From Candidatus Tayloriibacteriota bacterium (lineage in GTDB: Bacteria; Patescibacteriota; Minisyncoccia; Phycocordibacterales; PALSA-1337): a DNA stretch of 9,159 bases. A model generated the notes under the pieces. The model had not been told where the DNA came from and searched no databases. It saw only the letters and a program-made list of their open reading frames with translations. Below are positions 1 through 5,522 of this stretch, in pieces. The translations under genes and the position numbers were made by a program. Within the stretch, counting starts at the first letter, position 1. Every line of letters begins with the position of its first letter. The stretch is taken from contig JAHFMB010000031.1 of assembly GCA_023269245.1 (NCBI GenBank), positions 1 through 9,159 on the forward strand, in the 5' to 3' direction.

Positions 1-1758
1 AGGTTGCTTAACTGGAGCTGGAGAGTTAGTAGAGGTTGGGGCTGGCGAGGAAACTACAGCTGTTTTCTTTTCAGTTTTTGATTTACTCAAAGCTGCGGCA
101 AGTGCATTTTTTAGATCATTCACGTTCTGCAGTGAAGCAACCTTTGGATCCTGCTTTGGAGCAGCTGGTTTTGGCGCCAAAGTAGAAAGTGAAACGGGTT
201 TTACTGGCTGCTGCTGAGGTGCGGGTGTCGGTTTTGCAGCGAGAGTTGGTTGGGGCCGAGGAGGTGTTGCCGACTTTGGACTTGGTGAGGGTGCAGAAAC
301 TATTTGTGCCACTGGAGCTGGGGCCGACGAAGTCGGTGACGGTCTATCGTTTGTTACCACAGGTTTTGTTGAACTAGCCGCAACCAAGTCCGAAGCAGAC
401 AATCGTGGTGGTGTTACGGGTACAGCCGGAGTTGCCGAAACTTTCTTCGGTGAAGGAGTTGGCTCGTGGAATTTAATAATCGCCACCTCAACTTCTTCGC
501 GAGTGCGCGCAAACTGACTTCGTGATGAATCAATGATTTCTTTGACGTACGAGCTATCTGGATGAGGAATCGGACCAAGCGTTCGTGCAGAAAATGGCGC
601 GGATCCGAGGCCATCGATCATCAGTTTGAGATATATCTGTGCAAACCCCAAGTTAACCAAATCTTCCATCGTGAATGTAGGCGCAAACTCCTTTTCCAAC
701 AGCTCCGCATCTGTGGCTCCCACACGGAATGTAATCATGGTACCGACGTTACCAAACACAGCTGGGCGTACCACCTCGTCCATCTGTTCAACATATTGAT
801 GAGCAATCGTGAGGTTCAATTTATATTTTCGGGCCTCTGACAAAATATCCGCAAACGATGCGTTGGCAAAGTTTTGGAATTCGTCCACAAACAGATAAAA
901 GTTCGGTAGCATCTGCATGACGCGATCCGAAACATCGGCGCGTGACATGGCGGCGAGATATATTTTTGTTACCAACAAACCACCGAGCAGCTTCATATTT
1001 TCATCACCAATCCTTCCCTTTGAAAGGTTAATGATAATAATCTTTCGGCTATCCATGGCTTCACGGAAATCAAATGATGAAACGGGCTGACCGATCATGT
1101 TGCGGATAAGCGGATTGGCAGTAAACTGACCGACCTTGTTTTGGATGGATGGCACTGCTTCGGCCGCCATACGCTCGGTATAGTTCGCAAATTCTTTTAC
1201 CCAAAATGATTTGACCGACGGATCGGTAATATGTGACACGATCTCTTTGCGGTATTCCTTGTCCGAAAGCATGCGGTTTACGCCGAGCAATGTGGTATTC
1301 GGCGCCTCGAGCAAAGCTAACAGTGTGTTGGTCAAAATATATTCCATACGGGCCGACCAGGCGTCCACCCAAATCTTTTTGAAGGTGCTCATCAACCCGG
1401 AGACGACAAGATGGCGCTTGGTCGGATCAACGCTTTCCAGCACGTTGAACGAAATAGGAAAATCGACGTCGAACGGCGCGATGTGAATGACGTCTTTGAT
1501 GCGCTCCTGAGGAACGTATTCAAGGAGGAGATCGGCTGTTTTGCCGTGAGGATCGATGAAGGCCATACCCTCACCATTTTGAATGTCTTGCACGGCCATA
1601 TTCTCAAGCAGGGTCGACTTTCCCATACCCGTCTTTCCTATGACATAGACGTGTTTGGTGCGATCCTTGGCCTTGATACCGAACTTCATCCGCTTGTTGC
1701 GGGCGTCAGTTTCGGCAAAATATGTTATGCGATTCTCATCGTTGGGAACGGGGATCAT
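1..1758 (-). CDS. TraG/VirD4-like (type IV secretion/conjugation) P-loop ATPase, partial at C-terminus
   Basis: This is an open frame of 586 codons from ATG at 1758 to the window edge, so the C-terminus is missing. The N-terminus goes almost directly into a Walker A motif, GKTGMGKST (residues 41-49), followed by FIDPHGKTADLL (about 67-78). Walker B is FYLFVDEFQNFA (about 286-297), followed by LSEARKYKLNLTIAHQ (about 305-320), the pattern of the TraG/TraD/VirD4 coupling ATPases and related DUF87-type proteins. Residues about 431 to the edge form a low-complexity tail rich in Pro, Ala, Ser and Thr, with one possible helix (DLKNALAAAL). No N-terminal membrane helices are present, unlike classical VirD4, so it is probably cytoplasmic or recruited by a partner. 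The family pumps DNA or protein through secretion or conjugation channels; the substrate here is unknown. The ATG is favoured because an in-frame TAA lies four codons upstream and a TGA-TATAAT box sits 8 nt before it. Confidence 0.88.
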   Translation of the reverse strand, partial: MIPVPNDENRITYFAETDARNKRMKFGIKAKDRTKHVYVIGKTGMGKSTLLENMAVQDIQNGEGMAFIDPHGKTADLLLEYVPQERIKDVIHIAPFDVDFPISFNVLESVDPTKRHLVVSGLMSTFKKIWVDAWSARMEYILTNTLLALLEAPNTTLLGVNRMLSDKEYRKEIVSHITDPSVKSFWVKEFANYTERMAAEAVPSIQNKVGQFTANPLIRNMIGQPVSSFDFREAMDSRKIIIINLSKGRIGDENMKLLGGLLVTKIYLAAMSRADVSDRVMQMLPNFYLFVDEFQNFANASFADILSEARKYKLNLTIAHQYVEQMDEVVRPAVFGNVGTMITFRVGATDAELLEKEFAPTFTMEDLVNLGFAQIYLKLMIDGLGSAPFSARTLGPIPHPDSSYVKEIIDSSRSQFARTREEVEVAIIKFHEPTPSPKKVSATPAVPVTPPRLSASDLVAASSTKPVVTNDRPSPTSSAPAPVAQIVSAPSPSPKSATPPRPQPTLAAKPTPAPQQQPVKPVSLSTLAPKPAAPKQDPKVASLQNVNDLKNALAAALSKSKTEKKTAVVSSPAPTSTNSPAPVKQP

Positions 1759-1766
1759 ACAGGACA

Positions 1767-1775
1767 ATTATATCA
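1767..1775 (-). promoter_or_regulatory. Extended -10 promoter of the TraG-like ATPase gene
   Basis: On the minus strand the sequence reads TGA-TATAAT, a perfect -10 hexamer with a TGn extension. It ends 8 nt before the ATG at 1758, so transcription should start at or within a few bases of the start codon. No good -35 box is visible 16-18 nt upstream. No Shine-Dalgarno sequence precedes the ATG. Confidence 0.6.
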
Positions 1776-1801
1776 TGCTATTGATTGATTAAAATAGAGA
1801 C

Positions 1802-1835
1802 AAAAAAACACCTCCCGCGGTGAAGCTGGGAGGTG
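1802..1835 (-). terminator. Intrinsic terminator of the 124-codon gene
   Basis: Read on the minus strand, an 8-bp perfect stem CACCTCCC/GGGAGGTG (1835-1828 with 1816-1809) closes an 11-nt loop and is followed directly by seven T residues (1808-1802). This is a textbook Rho-independent terminator. Its orientation shows that the gene ending at 1865 is transcribed leftward, and it insulates the ATPase promoter just downstream. Confidence 0.88.
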
Positions 1836-1839
1836 GTGG

Positions 1840-1856
1840 GGCCCACACGATGGGCC
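1840..1856 (-). other. Second hairpin between stop codon and terminator
   Basis: GGCCCA (1840-1845) and TGGGCC (1851-1856) form a 6-bp GC-rich stem with a 5-nt loop. It lies 8 nt past the stop codon at 1865-1867 and just before the intrinsic terminator. It may stabilise the 3' end or help pausing; it has no T-tract of its own. Confidence 0.5.
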
Positions 1857-1864
1857 GAGACTGA

Positions 1865-2239
1865 TTATTTGGTATGCGGCTTGGTCCGCTCGGAGTCGAG
1901 CCGGAGATTCACTGCCGCGTCACGGTCGGCACCGAAGGATTCCGTGAGCGTCCGGGTGGCGTTCTTGCGTTTCTCGCCCAGACTTTCGCGGAGCTTCACC
2001 TCTTCTTCCGTCAGAAACTTCATGGGGACCGCCATCAGTTCATCTGGATGAGCCTGGAAGAGCTTGAACCGGCGCTCCAGATCAGGAGTATCCAATGACG
2101 TCCACCGCCGATTGAACAGCTCGTGTCGGGCTTCCATCTCAAGCTGCCACTTTGGCTTACCGTTTGCTCCAGTTCCGAGGATTGCCGCCATATTTGACGC
2201 GCCGCGAACTCTGCCGCCTGCTGCCTGTGTTTGTACCAT
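1865..2239 (-). CDS. Hypothetical protein, 124 aa, soluble and charged
   Basis: I do not recognise this protein. The ATG at 2239 is the only ATG on this strand between here and the predicted promoter, and it opens a 124-codon frame with ordinary codon use. The first about 30 residues are Gly/Ala-rich and probably disordered. The rest is highly charged and predicted helical, with segments such as MEARHELFNRRW and FLTEEEVKLRESLGEKRK. There is no signal peptide, membrane segment, cysteine motif or recognisable catalytic signature. Reality of the gene is supported by a textbook terminator just after the stop and a promoter-like -35/-10 pair upstream. No Shine-Dalgarno sequence or close -10 box precedes the ATG, unlike the neighbours. 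A second open frame on the same strand (2322-2035, TTG start) overlaps the front half and looks protein-like in its first about 50 codons, so the true N-terminus is uncertain. Confidence 0.62.
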   Translation of the reverse strand: MVQTQAAGGRVRGASNMAAILGTGANGKPKWQLEMEARHELFNRRWTSLDTPDLERRFKLFQAHPDELMAVPMKFLTEEEVKLRESLGEKRKNATRTLTESFGADRDAAVNLRLDSERTKPHTK

Positions 2240-2344
2240 TGTTTCTTGTGTGTTGACCGAGTTGGCAACACGACCTCGAAGTCTTTAGTTGATGAGGTAT
2301 CGTGTAGGGACAATGCACTCAAGGAGGAATACCAGCAACACGGG

Positions 2345-2354
2345 TCGCTAGCGA
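2345..2354. promoter_or_regulatory. 10-bp palindrome in the leader, possible operator
   Basis: TCGCTAGCGA is a perfect 10-bp palindrome about 13-22 nt downstream of the predicted transcription start at about 2367. Its position would suit a repressor site or a small hairpin in the leader. A palindrome of this length can occur by chance. Confidence 0.22.
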
Positions 2355-2373
2355 GAGCTATGTCCGGAATAAA

Positions 2374-2401
2374 ATACTACCACTTATTTAAGAAAACGCA
2401 A
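2374..2401 (-). promoter_or_regulatory. Predicted promoter of the 124-codon gene
   Basis: On the minus strand a TTGCGT -35 box (2401-2396) and a TAGTAT -10 box (2379-2374) are separated by 16 nt. Transcription from near 2367 would give an unusually long leader of about 128 nt for this window. Confidence 0.4.
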
Positions 2402-2429
2402 GCTGCTGCCTATTCACAGCAGATGACAT

Positions 2430-2541
2430 GCACCCAGGGGCACGGCACAGGTTCTTTCTTGGAGTGTAGAATGGTTTCACCTACTCGGCACACCACATCG
2501 TTTACACGCAAAGAAAGAACCTGTGCCGTGCCCCTGGGTGC
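2430..2541. repeat. Perfect 31-bp inverted repeat with 50-bp spacer (hairpin or MITE-like element)
   Basis: Positions 2430-2460 (starting GCACCCAGGGGCACGGC) are exactly reverse-complementary to 2511-2541. After a short mismatch the pairing resumes with GTGTA (2464-2468) against TACAC (2503-2507). Folded, this gives a stem of about 37 pairs. It sits 7 bp beyond the stop codon of the DUF4015 gene, so it would form at the 3' end of that transcript. There is no T-tract on the minus strand, so it is not a standard intrinsic terminator. I see no target-site duplication beside the arms. It could be a transcript-end hairpin, a small mobile or palindromic element, or a recombination product. Confidence 0.85.
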
Positions 2542-2548
2542 TGGTACC

Positions 2549-3832
2549 CTATTTTGGCAACAACGCATTCTTGTCATACACGCTCGCCGCATTCCATAAC
2601 ATCCAACTTGTCAAACCCACGTCATAGGTCGCCTGAATCTGCTTGCGAACCATGTCTGGTGTATAGATTGCCCCTAGGTCAAACGCTTGCAACCACGGAC
2701 GCAATTTATTTTTGTCATATACTTTCTTTGAATATAATTGTGGTGAAGTAGACGCGATCGGCTGTTCGCCTACAAGCACTGACGGTGTCGTGGTCGAGAT
2801 GGCTTTTTCCACGGCACTCGACATGGACGAGTGAATGATCTCATACGGGTGCTGAGCCGGCTTTGCATATCCGTCAAATCCCGGACCAAAATGCGACGGA
2901 TACACCATAGGTGCCACATAATCAAACGAATCAAGTGCGTATTCCAATATCTGCCCAATACCAAGGTCGCCTTGCGCGCTTGTCGTCAGACCAAATAAAT
3001 CTGCCGATATCGGAATACCTGATCCTGCGAACTCGTCATGAATAAATGAATAAAATTCTTTGACAATCTCGCTACGCTGTCGTCCATCTGCCCATGTGTA
3101 TGAAATATCTTCAAGATTTCCGTCCGAAGGAAACCGGATGTAATCAAAATTAAGCTCGTCAAATCCAAACGCGTACGCTTCACGCCCTATGCGCGCGGTG
3201 TATTCCCAGACTGGCTTGGCACCGGCATCAAGCCATTTGACCCCCTTGAAATCTTTCCAAATCTCACCTCCTTTTGTTTTGACCGCCCACTCAGGGTGGA
3301 CATTCATCATGTATGAATCCTGAAAAACTGAAATGCGCCCGATGACGTAGACGCCCTTTGTGTGGAGTGTACCAATGAATTCTTTGATATCGGGAATGCG
3401 ATTTTCTGAAGCCCCTATGTTGACCAGCTCCGGATCGCCAGCCATAAAGCTGATACGCCCTGTGTAATCTTTGACATCAATCACGACTGCGTTTATTTCT
3501 GTCGCGTTGATAAGATCGAATAGATGCGAACGAAATTTTGAATTTCCAGCCGCCCAGCTCGTCATATATATACCCTTGAGCGGTTCTGGTGTTTTAATGT
3601 GCATTACAACAAAAGCGAGTGGCGTGCTTGATGCCATAGGAGCTGTCGTCGAAGCGTTTGTTATAGCCGCGGTGGTTGATGTCGCCGAGGTATCAAGAAA
3701 AACCGTCGAGTATGTGATAGACCCCATCGGCAGGAACCATGCCGCCAAGAAGCCAGCGATGATGATAACTAAAGCACCAACAATGAGTGTCGTTGTTCGC
3801 GTCGCACCGAACTCGCGCCACAACTCTCTCAT
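2549..3832 (-). CDS. Membrane-anchored putative glycoside hydrolase, DUF4015 family
   Basis: This 427-aa protein has one hydrophobic segment at residues about 15-36, acting as an uncleaved anchor. A Ser/Thr/Ala-rich linker (about 47-72) follows, then a TIM-barrel-like domain. Strand-end motifs visible in order are INAVVIDVKDYTG (113-125), GVYVIGRISVFQD (160-172), GFDELNFDYIRFP (223-235), DYVAPMVYPSHFGPG (304-318), RPWLQAF (378-384) and SWMLWN (409-414). This series, especially NFDYIRFP, is characteristic of the DUF4015 putative glycosyl hydrolases. Acidic residues D226, E227 and D230 are candidate active-site residues by position only. The substrate is unknown; a surface polysaccharide or wall glycan is plausible. 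The ATG overlaps the stop of the upstream membrane-protein gene as ATGA, indicating translational coupling and a shared mRNA. Confidence 0.85.
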   Translation of the reverse strand: MRELWREFGATRTTTLIVGALVIIIAGFLAAWFLPMGSITYSTVFLDTSATSTTAAITNASTTAPMASSTPLAFVVMHIKTPEPLKGIYMTSWAAGNSKFRSHLFDLINATEINAVVIDVKDYTGRISFMAGDPELVNIGASENRIPDIKEFIGTLHTKGVYVIGRISVFQDSYMMNVHPEWAVKTKGGEIWKDFKGVKWLDAGAKPVWEYTARIGREAYAFGFDELNFDYIRFPSDGNLEDISYTWADGRQRSEIVKEFYSFIHDEFAGSGIPISADLFGLTTSAQGDLGIGQILEYALDSFDYVAPMVYPSHFGPGFDGYAKPAQHPYEIIHSSMSSAVEKAISTTTPSVLVGEQPIASTSPQLYSKKVYDKNKLRPWLQAFDLGAIYTPDMVRKQIQATYDVGLTSWMLWNAASVYDKNALLPK

Positions 3833-4143
3833 GAGGACATCGAGTCAGTGCTGCTAATGGCGTCAGGTTCCGTTGGTGGTGCCGATGTGGACGGTGTGGC
3901 GGATGTCATCTCCGGCATGCTACGAGGAGGACGCTGGCCCGAGATATTCGGAGACTTATGTTCCGCGAAAGGAATCTTTTCCTGTGGTATGATTTTTGCC
4001 GGCGACCTGAATTTGAATGCGATGATGATGATCAGTAAACCTGCAATCAATCCAAACATCTTGTCCCAGGCAGGCGGAAAATGGAGGAATAAAAACACCA
4101 TCACCCAGATACCGAGAATAATAAGCAATTGTCTTTTTGACAT
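3829..4143 (-). CDS. Small membrane protein with two helices, unknown function
   Basis: This 104-aa protein (from ATG at 4143) has two hydrophobic helices at residues about 5-22 and 29-46, with a short WDKMF turn. A hydrophilic tail of about 55 residues follows, rich in Pro, Ser and Thr and ending STDSMSS. I recognise no family. The frame stays open to a TTG six codons earlier, but the ATG is preferred because a TATACT -10 box ends exactly 6 nt before it and would lie inside the longer version. The last codons overlap the start of the DUF4015 gene as ATGA. The two products are therefore probably made together, and the small protein may be a membrane partner of the anchored hydrolase. That partnership is inferred from gene order only. 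Confidence 0.72.
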   Translation of the reverse strand: MSKRQLLIILGIWVMVFLFLHFPPAWDKMFGLIAGLLIIIIAFKFRSPAKIIPQEKIPFAEHKSPNISGQRPPRSMPEMTSATPSTSAPPTEPDAISSTDSMSS

Positions 4144-4149
4144 GTGGCT

Positions 4150-4155
4150 AGTATA
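4150..4155 (-). promoter_or_regulatory. -10 box of the membrane protein-DUF4015 operon
   Basis: On the minus strand TATACT (4155-4150) ends 6 nt before the ATG at 4143, predicting a leaderless mRNA. A clear -35 box is not visible. The TATGAT box for the opposite strand (4167-4172) lies only 11 nt away, so two polymerases probably could not occupy both promoters at once. Confidence 0.55.
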
Positions 4156-4163
4156 GCGCAAAG

Positions 4164-4172
4164 TGCTATGAT
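4164..4172 (+). promoter_or_regulatory. Extended -10 promoter of the 146-codon gene
   Basis: TGC-TATGAT is an extended -10 element. Start of transcription near 4179-4180 would leave a leader of about 15 nt before the ATG at 4195, so this is not a leaderless case. The -35 region would overlap the -10 box of the divergent operon. Confidence 0.45.
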
Positions 4173-4194
4173 TGTGCCAGAAGTCACACCTACC

Positions 4195-4635
4195 ATGAAA
4201 ACATCAGACTCATTACTCACAGAGCCTGATGTCATCCCCTTCTATGGAAAGGAGGCGGTGGTCAGGCTATACAAACGGCAAGTGTGGTATGCCGGATTTT
4301 GCTGGAAAATACGCTTTGCTGAGGCTGCATGCAAGTTATGGATCAATCCCTACGTCAAATTCGGACTTGGCCACGAAGCCATTCCGGGGTATCCGGATGC
4401 GTGCCTATTCAGCGACAAAGACTGGGTCATTCCGGAAAGTCTACGGATGGGCGAGCGGCCATTCGAGTTCATTGCCTGTATGTGCGATCGGATATCACAC
4501 CAACATCCCGAGGTGCTCATCTGCCCGTTCAGTGATGGAACAGTAATCATCTCCCAAAGATACGACGACATACGCATGGCGCGCGATCAGTTCCATCTCC
4601 AGCCAATTGACGTTTTTGGCCGCCACATCCGTTAG
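4195..4635 (+). CDS. Hypothetical protein, 146 aa
   Basis: I do not recognise this protein. From ATG 4195 it has 146 residues, no signal peptide and no membrane helix. It is rich in aromatic residues and has scattered cysteines (FCWKIRF, EAACKLW, YPDACLF, CMCD, LICPF), too irregular for a clear zinc site. Predicted strands alternate with polar loops, consistent with a compact alpha/beta domain. The frame stays open upstream to a GTG at 4144 and an ATG at 4168, but 4195 is chosen because both of those lie in or before the predicted -10 box (4167-4172). It is divergently transcribed from the membrane protein-DUF4015 operon and converges on rsmI, so it is a single-gene unit. A GC-rich hairpin followed by TTTT starts at the last base of its stop codon. 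Confidence 0.6.
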   Translation: MKTSDSLLTEPDVIPFYGKEAVVRLYKRQVWYAGFCWKIRFAEAACKLWINPYVKFGLGHEAIPGYPDACLFSDKDWVIPESLRMGERPFEFIACMCDRISHQHPEVLICPFSDGTVIISQRYDDIRMARDQFHLQPIDVFGRHIR

Positions 4636-4667
4636 CCGCGGCATCGCGAAGCGAGCGCGGCACTTTT
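4635..4667 (+). terminator. Hairpin terminator after the 146-codon gene
   Basis: GCCGCG (4635-4640) pairs with CGCGGC (4656-4661). Inside, TCGC (4644-4647) pairs with GCGA (4651-4654) around a GAA loop. TTTT (4664-4667) follows after two bases. The hairpin begins with the last base of the stop codon. The short T-run makes it a moderate plus-strand terminator. On the minus strand, where rsmI ends at 4683, the same stem would form but no T-tract follows. Confidence 0.6.
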
Positions 4668-4682
4668 ATATGACCAGCAAGT

Positions 4683-5396
4683 TTATTTTGATACAAGCAC
4701 CACAAATTCCCCCTTCACCTTATCTTGATGCTCCTCAAAATAGTCACGAACCTCCTTGGCGGTCCCCTGCACTACTTCTTCAAATAGTTTCGTTAGTTCT
4801 CGGCAAATCGTCACCTTTTTGGGTGCAGCATGATCGGAATTGCCGTTCAGATGTTCCATCAAGCTTTCCAATGTCTTCATAATACGATGTGGTGACTCGT
4901 AAAAGACCACGGTACGTTCTGAGCTCACAATTTCTTTGAATAGAGTCTCTCTCCCCTTTTTGTGTGGCAAAAAACCAAGGAAGGTAAAGTCTGCGCACGG
5001 CACCCCAGCTATTGATAATGCGGAAGTGAGTGCCGATGGACCAGGAATTGCTTCAATTTTAATTTCACCGGTTCGAATTTCATTTGCCAATTCATGGCGA
5101 ACTTTTTTCACCAACTCTGAACCTGGGTCGGAAATACCCGGCGTTCCCGCGTCTGAAACCAGCGCTAGATTTTTTCCTTCTTTCAACAGCACAATCACTT
5201 CATCGACGCGGGAAAGTTTGCTGTGGGCATGATATGAAATAGTCTTTTTGCTGATTGAATGTCGATCAAGCAACTTTTTTGTCACACGCGTATCTTCACA
5301 GAGGATAATATCAGCGGCAGCAAGCACTTTGAGCGCACGTAAGGTGATGTCTTCAAGATTACCGATAGGTGTGGCGATGATGGAGAGAGTGGACAT
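4683..5396 (-). CDS. rsmI: 16S rRNA (cytidine(1402)-2'-O)-methyltransferase RsmI
   Basis: RsmI uses S-adenosylmethionine to methylate the 2'-hydroxyl of C1402 in 16S rRNA, in the decoding centre near the P site. The family signature is intact: ATPIGNLEDIT (residues 8-18), CEDTR (33-37), SDAGTPGISDPG (81-92), IPGPSALTSALSIAG (117-131), FYESPHRI (165-172), CREL (198-201) and the closing KGEFVVLV (228-235). At 237 aa it is clearly shorter than the E. coli enzyme (about 286 aa). It ends right after the methyltransferase domain and lacks the usual C-terminal extension, a common economy in reduced genomes. The ATG at 5396 is preceded at 6 nt by a TAGACT -10 box. The gene stands alone, convergent with the 146-codon gene and divergent from the ATP-grasp gene. 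Confidence 0.96.
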   Translation of the reverse strand: MSTLSIIATPIGNLEDITLRALKVLAAADIILCEDTRVTKKLLDRHSISKKTISYHAHSKLSRVDEVIVLLKEGKNLALVSDAGTPGISDPGSELVKKVRHELANEIRTGEIKIEAIPGPSALTSALSIAGVPCADFTFLGFLPHKKGRETLFKEIVSSERTVVFYESPHRIMKTLESLMEHLNGNSDHAAPKKVTICRELTKLFEEVVQGTAKEVRDYFEEHQDKVKGEFVVLVSK

Positions 5397-5402
5397 GACT
5401 GC

Positions 5403-5430
5403 AGTCTATACCGAAATTAGAAAAGTGCAA
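5403..5430 (-). promoter_or_regulatory. rsmI promoter
   Basis: On the minus strand TTGCAC (5430-5425) and TAGACT (5408-5403) are 16 nt apart, with the -10 box ending 6 nt before the ATG at 5396. An alternative -10, TATAGA, overlaps it two bases upstream. Either predicts a leaderless or near-leaderless transcript. Confidence 0.45.
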
Positions 5431-5490
5431 GAAAATGCTTTGGTTTTGTGTGTCTAATTTCGTAATATCTGAAGCATTCGGTCAATTAGA
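5412..5490. repeat. AATTAGA repeats in the rsmI/ATP-grasp divergent region, possible operator
   Basis: CGAAATTAGA (5412-5421) is exactly reverse-complementary to TCTAATTTCG (5453-5462), with a 31-nt spacer. A third copy of the core, AATTAGA, lies at 5484-5490. The first copy falls inside the spacer of the predicted rsmI promoter. This could be a set of regulator half-sites; it could also be chance in an AT-rich gap. Confidence 0.3.
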
Positions 5491-5506
5491 TGAATGTGGC
5501 ATTTTC

Positions 5507-5515
5507 TGCTACATT
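5507..5515 (+). promoter_or_regulatory. Extended -10 promoter of the ATP-grasp gene
   Basis: TGC-TACATT ends 7 nt before the ATG at 5523. This is the same arrangement as at the other genes here and is the main reason for preferring 5523 over the upstream ATG at 5490. Confidence 0.5.
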
Positions 5516-5522
5516 ACATCCC

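Larger units (their letters stand above)
2240..2548. other. 309-bp intergenic region: leader, small hairpin and long inverted repeat
   Basis: I find no convincing gene in this gap. From right to left it holds a 112-bp inverted-repeat element next to the DUF4015 stop, a CTGCTG/CAGCAG hairpin (2404-2423), a promoter-like pair (2374-2401), a 10-bp palindrome, and the leader of the 124-codon gene. An AAGGAGG at 2321-2327 on the plus strand has no start codon at usable distance. The leader does not resemble the conserved cores of RNase P RNA, tmRNA or SRP RNA. Confidence 0.5.

Noticed and set aside
1411..1788. 125-codon open frame on the plus strand
   Set aside because: It is antisense to the Walker A region of the ATPase gene and would run over that gene's promoter.
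2240..2430. A structured housekeeping RNA (RNase P, tmRNA, SRP) in the gap
   Set aside because: None of the conserved core strings of these RNAs is present on either strand.
2430..2541. Inverted repeat as a complete insertion sequence
   Set aside because: The spacer is only 50 bp with no transposase and no target duplication next to the arms; at most it is a small non-autonomous element.
2321..2599. AAGGAGG (2321-2327) as a ribosome binding site for a plus-strand gene through the inverted repeat
   Set aside because: The next ATG is 33 bases downstream, other genes here lack Shine-Dalgarno sites, and the reading frame crosses both repeat arms into the DUF4015 gene.
3471..3857. 128-codon open frame on the plus strand
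   Set aside because: It is antisense to the DUF4015 gene and runs across its start; no promoter or recognisable product.
4141..4161. TTG at 4161 as start of the small membrane protein
   Set aside because: The predicted -10 box would lie inside the coding sequence; ATG at 4143 sits 6 nt past that box.
5490..5522. ATG at 5490 as start of the ATP-grasp gene
   Set aside because: The extra 11 residues overlap the predicted extended -10 box, and no promoter or ribosome site precedes 5490. It remains possible.
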